Source: Rubrivivax sp. (GTDB taxonomy: Bacteria; Pseudomonadota; Gammaproteobacteria; Burkholderiales; Burkholderiaceae_C). From it: DNA of 51,588 bases. The stretch covers positions 1 to 51,588 of the forward strand of contig JAJTGU010000099.1 of NCBI GenBank assembly GCA_021297985.1, in the 5' to 3' direction. The notes under the pieces are model-generated. The model was not told where the DNA came from, made no database searches, and saw only the letters and a program-made list of their open reading frames with translations. This document shows positions 46,167 through 51,588 of the stretch, piece after piece. Made by a program: the position numbers and the translations under genes. Numbering within the stretch: the stretch's first letter is position 1; every line of letters begins with the position of its first letter.

Positions 46167-46565
46167 ATGACCCGATTCACGCCCGTCGCCTTCGCCTTCG
46201 CCTTCGCCTTCGCCATTGGCCTGAGCCTGGCGGGCGCTGCCGCCTCCAACCCGCGCATCGTCGAGATCGTCTGGTCGGCCGACGGACGCTTCGAACACCG
46301 GGCACCCGTCGCCGCGGGCAGCTTCGTCGAGTTGTGCGGCAAGCTCGCCGGCGGTCAGGCCGTGCGCTGGCGCTACGAGGCCGCGGCGCCGCTGGACTTC
46401 AACATCCACCACCACGTCGGCAAGGACGTGGTGTATTCCGCCCGGCAGGACCAGATCAGCGTCGGCGCCGACACCCTCGTCGTCCGCACGCCTGAAGACC
46501 ACTGCTGGATGTGGCGCAACAAGGGTGCCATGCCGGTGCAGCTCGCGGTGACGCTGGCGCGCTGA
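46167..46565 (+). CDS. Small secreted protein with His-rich and CWMW motifs
   Basis: The 132-residue precursor has a signal peptide made partly of Phe-Ala repeats (TPVAFAFAFAFAIGLSLAG, cleavage after AAA). The mature part is beta-rich with VELCGKLAGG, VRWRYEAAAPLDFNIHHHVG, and EDHCWMWRNKG near the end. The two Cys (in ELCGK and DHCWM) may form a disulfide, and the three His could bind metal. The pattern Leu-x-Phe-Asn-Ile-His with a late Cys-Trp resembles a GOLD-like beta sandwich, which is a guess. The ATG at 46167 directly precedes the signal. No family name can be given. Confidence 0.7.
   Translation: MTRFTPVAFAFAFAFAIGLSLAGAAASNPRIVEIVWSADGRFEHRAPVAAGSFVELCGKLAGGQAVRWRYEAAAPLDFNIHHHVGKDVVYSARQDQISVGADTLVVRTPEDHCWMWRNKGAMPVQLAVTLAR
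46191..46214 (+). repeat. Hexanucleotide repeat (TTCGCC)4 in a signal peptide
   Basis: Four perfect copies of TTCGCC, preceded by GTCGCC, encode Phe-Ala pairs in the signal peptide of the secreted protein starting at 46167. The six-base unit keeps the frame, so gain or loss would change signal length only. Confidence 0.9.
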
Positions 46566-46577
46566 GCACCGCCCCGG

Positions 46578-46784
46578 CTATGGGCCGCCGTCGCTTTCCT
46601 TTCCGAGCTGCTGCATCGCGCGGCGCATGAAGTCCATCTGCTCCTGGACGTTGCGACAGGCGCCGCACATCACCAGGTGAAGTCGCAGCCGGGCACGGTC
46701 CGCCGCAGGCAGCGTTTCGTCCTGACGGTCGCTGAGCAGGCGCGACACCTCCTGGCAGCTGAGGCTGATCTTGGGGCCGCTCAC
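46578..46784 (-). CDS. Zinc-finger anti-sigma factor (small, cytoplasmic)
   Basis: The 68-residue protein has the ZAS pattern His-x3-Cys-x2-Cys in RLHLVMCGACRN, with an upstream Cys in SLSCQEVSRLLSD, as in zf-HC2 anti-sigma factors. It has no membrane helix, so it is cytoplasmic. The GTG start at 46784 overlaps the stop of the ECF sigma gene (GTGA), giving coupled translation and balanced amounts. It should bind and inhibit the sigma factor, with release on oxidation or metal change if it acts like other ZAS proteins. Confidence 0.85.
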   Translation of the reverse strand: MSGPKISLSCQEVSRLLSDRQDETLPAADRARLRLHLVMCGACRNVQEQMDFMRRAMQQLGKESDGGP

Positions 46785-47341
46785 TTGGACGCCCCGGCAA
46801 ACCAGTTCAGGTCCAGGCACTCGCGCAGGCCCATGCGGGCGCGGTAGAGCATCACGCCGCAGTAGTTGGCCGGGATGTCTAGCGCGCTGCAGATGGTCTC
46901 GGACTCCTGCTCCAGCCACTCGCTCATCATGAAGATGCGGCCCAGCTTGGCCGGCAGCTTGTCGACGCAGCCCTGCAGCACGACAAAGAACTGACTCTGC
47001 TCGAGCGCCCGCTCGGGCTGCTGCCAGGCCGGCGGCGGCTCGCGCCAGTGGCCGTCGGCAGCGAACAGTGCATCCAGCGCGTCGTCCATCGACTGCTCGT
47101 CCATCGGCTCGATGTGCACCTCGCGGCCGCGGGCCCTCAGCACGTCGACGATCTTGAACTTCAGGATGCCCGTGGCGTAGGTCCGCAGCGAGCTCCGGCC
47201 TTCGAAGCCTTCGGGCTTTTCCAGCAGGGCGAGCAAGGTCTCGGAGACCACATCTTCGGCCATGCTGTCGTGGCGCAGCTGCGCCTTGGCAAACCTCAGC
47301 AGCAGCGGATGCAGCTGGGCGAGTTCCTGGTCGAGGTTCAT
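46781..47341 (-). CDS. ECF RNA polymerase sigma factor
   Basis: The 186-residue protein has a region 2 (LLLRFAKAQLRHDSMAEDVV, ETLLALLEKP, then SLRTYATGILKFKIVDVLR) and a region 4 helix-turn-helix (LPAKLGRIFMMSEWLEQES, ETICSALDIPANYCGVMLYR). The linker (about 85-115) is long and charged. It is an extracytoplasmic-function sigma with its own coupled anti-sigma. Its targets likely include its own operon and perhaps the divergent DUF4148 gene across the 201-base gap. The ATG at 47341 has a weak ribosome site. Confidence 0.92.
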   Translation of the reverse strand: MNLDQELAQLHPLLLRFAKAQLRHDSMAEDVVSETLLALLEKPEGFEGRSSLRTYATGILKFKIVDVLRARGREVHIEPMDEQSMDDALDALFAADGHWREPPPAWQQPERALEQSQFFVVLQGCVDKLPAKLGRIFMMSEWLEQESETICSALDIPANYCGVMLYRARMGLRECLDLNWFAGASK

Positions 47342-47431
47342 GTGGAGGGCGGGTCGAGCAACGGAAGGGCCAGAGCGCTGTGTCGGTGCAGCACCCCGGA
47401 ACGTTGCACGCGTCATTTTTCGGGCCGTCGC

Positions 47432-47458
47432 GTAAGAAGCGGTCAGGTCCCCCGACTG
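47432..47458 (+). promoter_or_regulatory. Possible ECF-type promoter before the DUF4148 gene
   Basis: GTAAGA (47432-47437) and CGACTG (47453-47458) are 15 bases apart, loosely like GTAA/CGNC-type ECF promoters, and lie 85 bases before the ATG. The match is weak, and other pairs could be chosen. Confidence 0.2.
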
Positions 47459-47542
47459 AAGCTCATCCGCAGCACGGACCGAGCCCCTCGGACGGCGCGG
47501 CGGAAACGATCCCTCCAACTGCCCCCCGAGAGGAAGCCCATC

Positions 47543-47929
47543 ATGTTTGCTCGCAACCTGTTCACTGCCGTCATCGCCGCCACCGCCATCGCCGCCGCGT
47601 TCGCCACCCCCGCCTTCGCTTCCGGTGAAGCCACCTACGACTACCCGCAAGTCATCACCAGCAGCGTCAGCCGCGCCGATGTGCAACGCGCCGCGATCGA
47701 GGCCCGCAAGCAGGGCCTGATCAGCGACGGCGAGCGCAGCCTGGTCGCCGAAGTCACGATGGGCATGAGCCAGCTCAGCCGCGCCCAGGTGCGTGCCGAA
47801 CTCGCCGAGGCCCGCCGCCTGGGCCTGGTCGGCGGTGGCGACCTGTACGTCATCCCGACCGACGCCCAGCTCGAGTCGATCCGCCTGGCCGGCCAGCGCG
47901 CGGCGATGCCGATGGTCGCGTCGCGCTGA
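47543..47929 (+). CDS. Exported DUF4148-like protein
   Basis: The 128-residue precursor has a signal peptide (MFARNLFTAVIAATAIAAAF, cleavage after AFA). The mature part has two copies of a helical motif, SRADVQRAAIEARKQGLISD and LSRAQVRAELAEARRLGLVG, the pattern of DUF4148 proteins, common in Burkholderiales and of unknown role. AGAGGAAG precedes the ATG well. It is divergent from the ECF sigma gene and convergent with the DUF1501 gene. Confidence 0.82.
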   Translation: MFARNLFTAVIAATAIAAAFATPAFASGEATYDYPQVITSSVSRADVQRAAIEARKQGLISDGERSLVAEVTMGMSQLSRAQVRAELAEARRLGLVGGGDLYVIPTDAQLESIRLAGQRAAMPMVASR

Positions 47930-47956
47930 GCCCGCGTCACGCCGCGCCGGGCAGCC

Positions 47957-49507
47957 TCAGGCCATGAAGCCGAGGTTGCGCCGGGCGGCGTCGAACTGCG
48001 ACAGGTTCGGGAAGATGTCCAGCAACGCCGCCGGCGAAAGCCCGAGCCACTGGCCCAGCGTGTAGCCCAGCTGGTCCACCGCCACCTCGGGCAGCAGCGA
48101 GCCGTTGCCGAGCTGGTCCGGGCTGCTGTCGAAGTTGTTGTTGTTGGCGTTTTTCGGCCCCAGGGTCGGAAAGCGACCGTACAGATCGCCCCCACGCACG
48201 GCGCCGCCGCTGACGATGTGGTGAGCCCCCCAACCGTGGTCGGTGCCGTCGCCGTTGCTGGTGAAGGTCCGGCCGAAGTCGCTGGCGCTGAAGGTGGTGA
48301 CCTGGCCCGCGGCTCCCAGGCCGGCAACCGTGGCGTCGAAGTAGGCCAGCGCCTGCCCCACGCGCGCCATCAGGTCGGCGTGGTTGCGGTTCTGCGCATC
48401 GTGGGTGTCGAAGCCGCCGAGGCTGACGAAGAACACCTGGCGCTGCACCCCGGTCGCGCCGCGCCGACCGGCGTCGATCAAGCGGGCGACGACCTGGAAC
48501 TGCTGGGCCAGCGAGTTGAAGGCCATGGCCCCGGTCAACGGGTTCGGGTACTGCAGACGCGGATCGTTGTTGGGGTTGTAGCTGCCGCTGGCCGGCGGGG
48601 TGCCAAAGGCCGGGTCGCCGGCCGGGCGCAGCGCATTGCGCAAGGCCTGCTCGGCGTCGATCGAACGGCGCGCCACGGCCCCCGTGTCCTGCTCCAGCGC
48701 ATGACCGCTGCCGTTGCGGGTGGCCAGACGCTGCAAGGCGCTGCCGACCGCGGTGGATCCAAAGACACGGCCGTTGCCGTCCAGGCCCAGGGTGACGGCA
48801 CCGTTGCCGGTGACACGGTACTGGCGCACGTTGTCGCCGGCCAGCCAGACCGCCGTGCTGCCGGCAGAAATGGCCGTGAACACCGGCTGCGTGTTGGCGC
48901 TGGCCAGAAGGTCGCCCATGCGGCCGCCCCAGCCACGTGTGCTGCCTTCCGGGCCCAGCGCCTGCCAGGTGTTCTGCTGGTCGTTGTGCGAAAACAGCCG
49001 CGCCGGCTTGGGGTGCGAGATCTGCGCGTACTGCGCCTTGGTCGTCGGTCTCAGCAAGGGCCCGACGTTGGGCACGATCGCCAAGCGGCGGGCATCGAAC
49101 AGCGTCTTCACGTCGCCGAGCAGCGGATGCAGCGCGTAGCTGCGGCCCTGCGCGGCCAGTGGGGTGATCGGCAGCACGCCACCCAGCCGCGACGGCGAGG
49201 CCACGGCGGCAGCCGGGTCGGGCGCCGTGCCCGGTGGCCGCAGCGCGATCGAGTCGGGTGCCTGGGTGCGGGTGCGGACGTAGGCGTCCCAGCTCGCAGC
49301 GTCGGTGGCGAGCACGGTGTTGAACGCGTCGTTGCCGCCGAAGTAGAACAGGCACACCAGGGCGCGGTAGCCCGATGTGTCCTGCGCGGCGGCGCTGCCG
49401 AGCAGGCTCAGATTCAGGGCCAGCGGCGCGCCGACGCCGGTGATCGCCGAAAGCGTCGCGGCGCGTTGCAGGAACAGGCGCCGGGCAAGGTCGTGATGGG
49501 GGTGCAT
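47957..49507 (-). CDS. DUF1501 family exported protein
   Basis: The 516-residue protein starts with a Tat-like signal (HDLARRLFLQRAATLSAITG, ending AAAQD). The mature part is a sulfatase/alkaline-phosphatase-like DUF1501 domain, with YRALVCLFYFGGNDAFNTVL at the start, FFVSLGGFDTHDAQNRNHAD in the middle and VTTFSASDFGRTFTSNGDGTDHGWGAHH near the C terminus, which contains the Asp and His residues expected of metal ligands. It is encoded 19 bases after the DUF1800 gene; such pairs are common in Proteobacteria and Planctomycetes. Substrate unknown. Confidence 0.92.
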   Translation of the reverse strand: MHPHHDLARRLFLQRAATLSAITGVGAPLALNLSLLGSAAAQDTSGYRALVCLFYFGGNDAFNTVLATDAASWDAYVRTRTQAPDSIALRPPGTAPDPAAAVASPSRLGGVLPITPLAAQGRSYALHPLLGDVKTLFDARRLAIVPNVGPLLRPTTKAQYAQISHPKPARLFSHNDQQNTWQALGPEGSTRGWGGRMGDLLASANTQPVFTAISAGSTAVWLAGDNVRQYRVTGNGAVTLGLDGNGRVFGSTAVGSALQRLATRNGSGHALEQDTGAVARRSIDAEQALRNALRPAGDPAFGTPPASGSYNPNNDPRLQYPNPLTGAMAFNSLAQQFQVVARLIDAGRRGATGVQRQVFFVSLGGFDTHDAQNRNHADLMARVGQALAYFDATVAGLGAAGQVTTFSASDFGRTFTSNGDGTDHGWGAHHIVSGGAVRGGDLYGRFPTLGPKNANNNNFDSSPDQLGNGSLLPEVAVDQLGYTLGQWLGLSPAALLDIFPNLSQFDAARRNLGFMA

Positions 49508-49526
49508 GAGTGGGCCTCGGTTCGGG

Positions 49527-51299
49527 TCAGCGATGCACGATGAAGTCGGGTGTGGCCAGCGTCAGCAGCAGGGTCGAGAACACCCGGTTGCGCAAGGCGG
49601 TGTCGATCGCCGCCTGGTTGCTGCCGTTGAAGGCGGGCACCACGATGGCTGACACCGCAGCCGTGATCTCGCTGTTCAGGGCCGGCGTGGCCTGGCCGGC
49701 GAGCAAGGTCTCGGTCACCTTGGCCACCAGGGCGCCGGGCTTGTCGGCGAGCGCCATCTCTGCGGCCCAGTTGCGTTGGAGATCGCGCCGGTTGAGCGCC
49801 GCGCCGGTGGACCCGACGCCGCGGTTCAGGTTGTCGCGCATGGCGTTGATCCAGCCGGCGGCACTGGTTTCGTCCAGGATCTGCAGCTCCGGCGCGACCA
49901 TGCCGCGCGTGGCCGAGTTCGACAGCGGCGCCACGTAACCCGGGCGGTAGAAGTTGAAGACACTGGGCGCGCGAAGGGGCGACTGCGCCAGCGACGTGGC
50001 AGGGTTGTCGGTGTTGCCGACCCTCCACTGTCCGCTGTCGCTGGTGTGGGGGTAGGCACGCAGGAAGGCCGACAGCCGGAGCACCGGCTCGCGCAGCTTG
50101 CCGCCGGTGCTGGTGGGCGCAGCCAACTGGCGTGCCTCGGGGTGCAGCAGCACGGCACGGATCACGGCTTTGAGGTCGCCCCGCACGCCGGAGCCGTTGT
50201 TGGCAAAAGCCTGGGACACGGCGGCCACGTATTGCGGGCTCGGGTTGCTGGTGACGAGGCGCTGGATCAGCTGGCGCCCGATGAAGGGGCCGACGTTGGG
50301 GTGCGCCGCCAGCGTGTCGAGCGCGATGCGCAGGCTGGTCACCGGATCGGCCGGGTTCTGCGCCGGGATCGTGGTGCCGAGGAAGCGCTTTTCCTCCGCG
50401 CTGTGGAACTGCGGGTACGGCACCATGGGCTTGAAGGCACGGTCCGGATCGCCGGCCACACCATTGCCTGGCGTGCCGTTGTTGAAGCAGTTGTTGCTGG
50501 GCGCCGCCGGGCAGGCCCAGCTCCAGCCGGTGAACACCTTGGCCAGTCCGGCCACGTCGTCGGGGCCATAGGCCTCGGCCGTTCCGGAGGGCGTGCCGTC
50601 GGGGTTCAGCGCCACGAGGCCGATGGAGAACAGCTGCATCGACTCCCGAGCGAAGTTCTGGTCCGGCACGCGGCCCGTCACCGGGTCGGCCTTCTGGTTG
50701 CGCAAGTGCGAGAGATAGCGCCCCATCTGCGGATGCAGCGCCACCGCCTGCAGCAGGTCGCGGTAGTTGCCGAAGGCGTTGGCGCCCAGCATGTCCAGCC
50801 AGTCCGCCAACGCCCGCGGCTCGTTGGCCACTGCGCTGTCCACGGCCGAGACGACGAAGATCTGCGACAGCGCAAACGCCACCCGCAGTCGCAGCTGGTC
50901 GGGACCGGTCAAGGCCTGGGTCCAGAACGCGTCGAGCACCTCGTTGACACCGGCTCTTCGCGTCGGGTCGGCGGCGCGGATCGCGGCGTCGGCAGCCTCC
51001 CACTGCGCGCGGTGCGACCGCGCCGGCAGCTGGAACTGCTTTTCGATCCACCGCTGCGGGCCGAGCGGGGCCAGCGCGGCCTCGTCGGCGGCGCTGGGCC
51101 CCATCGTGGCCTGGGTCAGGAAGCGCAGGTTCGCCGCACGGTCGACCGGCGCCAGCGTGCCCGGCCGCGACAGCGCACCTGTGGGCGTGCTGCTCGTCGG
51201 CACCTGTGCGTGGCTGCAACCGGTCACCAGCAACGCCAGCGCAGCGCCCGCCGCTGTCGAGATGCGCAATCGCCGGGGGAACAAGGTCTTCAGGTGCAT
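49527..51299 (-). CDS. DUF1800 family lipoprotein
   Basis: The 590-residue protein has a lipoprotein signal (RISTAAGAALALLVTGCSHA, lipobox VTGC) and a long helical DUF1800 domain: NLRFLTQATMGPSAADEAAL at the start, then LRVAFALSQIFVVS, DQNFARESMQLFSIG and TSLRIALDTLAAHPNVGPFI in the core, and APSVFNFYRPGYVAP near the C terminus. DUF1800 has no known enzyme activity but occurs in operons with DUF1501. The ATG at 51299 follows a region on the same strand with no gene. It is probably the first gene of the two-gene operon. Confidence 0.92.
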   Translation of the reverse strand: MHLKTLFPRRLRISTAAGAALALLVTGCSHAQVPTSSTPTGALSRPGTLAPVDRAANLRFLTQATMGPSAADEAALAPLGPQRWIEKQFQLPARSHRAQWEAADAAIRAADPTRRAGVNEVLDAFWTQALTGPDQLRLRVAFALSQIFVVSAVDSAVANEPRALADWLDMLGANAFGNYRDLLQAVALHPQMGRYLSHLRNQKADPVTGRVPDQNFARESMQLFSIGLVALNPDGTPSGTAEAYGPDDVAGLAKVFTGWSWACPAAPSNNCFNNGTPGNGVAGDPDRAFKPMVPYPQFHSAEEKRFLGTTIPAQNPADPVTSLRIALDTLAAHPNVGPFIGRQLIQRLVTSNPSPQYVAAVSQAFANNGSGVRGDLKAVIRAVLLHPEARQLAAPTSTGGKLREPVLRLSAFLRAYPHTSDSGQWRVGNTDNPATSLAQSPLRAPSVFNFYRPGYVAPLSNSATRGMVAPELQILDETSAAGWINAMRDNLNRGVGSTGAALNRRDLQRNWAAEMALADKPGALVAKVTETLLAGQATPALNSEITAAVSAIVVPAFNGSNQAAIDTALRNRVFSTLLLTLATPDFIVHR

Positions 51300-51548
51300 T
51301 GCATGTCCTTGCAGGCTTGGCAAGCCCGCCTGTGATGGAGGCTGGCCGCTGGGTCCGGGCGCTTGTATACAGGCGTTACATGACCGGATGCTGCGACATA
51401 TCCGCTTACCAAGCACCCGCAAACCGGGGGGGGTTGAATCGCAGCGCCTGAAACCCCCGCGTTCGCGGCCTGCCCTGGGGCCAGCCCGGGGCAGGCCGCC
51501 GCGCGGCGGCCACTAGGATCGGCGCACTCCAAGAAGCCGAGGTCGCCC

Positions 51549-51588
51549 ATGCCCATGTCCCCCCTGCAACGCCGCTCCGCACTGGCTC
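51549..51588 (+). CDS. Start of an unidentified gene, cut by the window edge
   Basis: An ATG at 51549 (or 51555) opens a frame reading MPMSPLQRRSALAL to the right edge. The QRRSALAL segment looks like the start of a Sec or twin-arginine signal peptide. A GAGG is a short distance upstream. Only 13 residues are visible, so no family is assigned. The region 51300-51548 between this gene and the divergent DUF1800 gene holds only promoters, if any. Confidence 0.45.
   Translation, partial: MPMSPLQRRSALA

Overview
The window is chromosomal DNA from a GC-rich betaproteobacterium. Order Burkholderiales is likely, perhaps near the Rubrivivax/Leptothrix/Ideonella group; this is an inference, since no rRNA or marker search was possible. 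The evidence is strong G/C preference at third codon positions, a Burkholderiales-type porin ending in Phe, a petABC-sspAB-tRNA-Thr block, a secA-M23-DUF721-argJ block of the kind found downstream of the division cluster, and DUF1631, DUF4148 and PEP-CTERM proteins. I see no insertion sequence, integrase, prophage or CRISPR array. Almost all DNA is coding, and no stretch longer than about 300 bases lacks a plausible gene.

Left part (1-16 kb). The tail of a DUF2252 gene is followed by a LysR regulator divergent from a small DUF4345 membrane protein, with a perfect inverted repeat between them. Then come an MFS exporter and argJ (arginine biosynthesis), a secreted subtilase, an orphan hybrid histidine kinase, secA, an M23 peptidase divergent from a DUF721/DciA-like gene, a TPR-methyltransferase, tRNA-Thr(TGT), sspB and sspA.

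Middle (16-34 kb). The cytochrome bc1 operon petABC ends in a clear intrinsic terminator. After it lie mscL with its own terminator, a large DUF1631 protein, a porin, a PEP-CTERM protein, and a translationally coupled Nif3-family/pdxA pair divergent from a DegS-like protease. An exported glutathione peroxidase follows, then an lpxC-GNAT-small membrane protein operon, divergent from a two-gene oxidation unit (an mmsA-like CoA-acylating aldehyde dehydrogenase and a GMC oxidoreductase), and an EF-hand protein.

Right part (34-51.6 kb). A tightly packed six-gene operon encodes a DUF4397 lipoprotein, a MacA-like adaptor, a MacB-like ATPase, a MacB-like permease, an OmpR-type regulator and its sensor kinase. 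Next are a 75-residue orphan, a nitroreductase, a large lipoprotein zinc metalloprotease, small membrane proteins, a DsrE-like protein and a small secreted His/Cys-containing protein. An ECF sigma factor with a coupled zinc-finger anti-sigma factor is divergent from an exported DUF4148 protein, and the window closes with a DUF1800/DUF1501 pair of exported proteins and the start of one more gene.

Most of the window is housekeeping. The parts least explained by known biology are the DUF4397-MacAB-two-component operon, the lpxC-GNAT-61-residue operon, the alcohol/aldehyde oxidation pair, and the cluster of small secreted proteins around the ECF sigma factor. Nothing here is clearly a new defence or mobile system.
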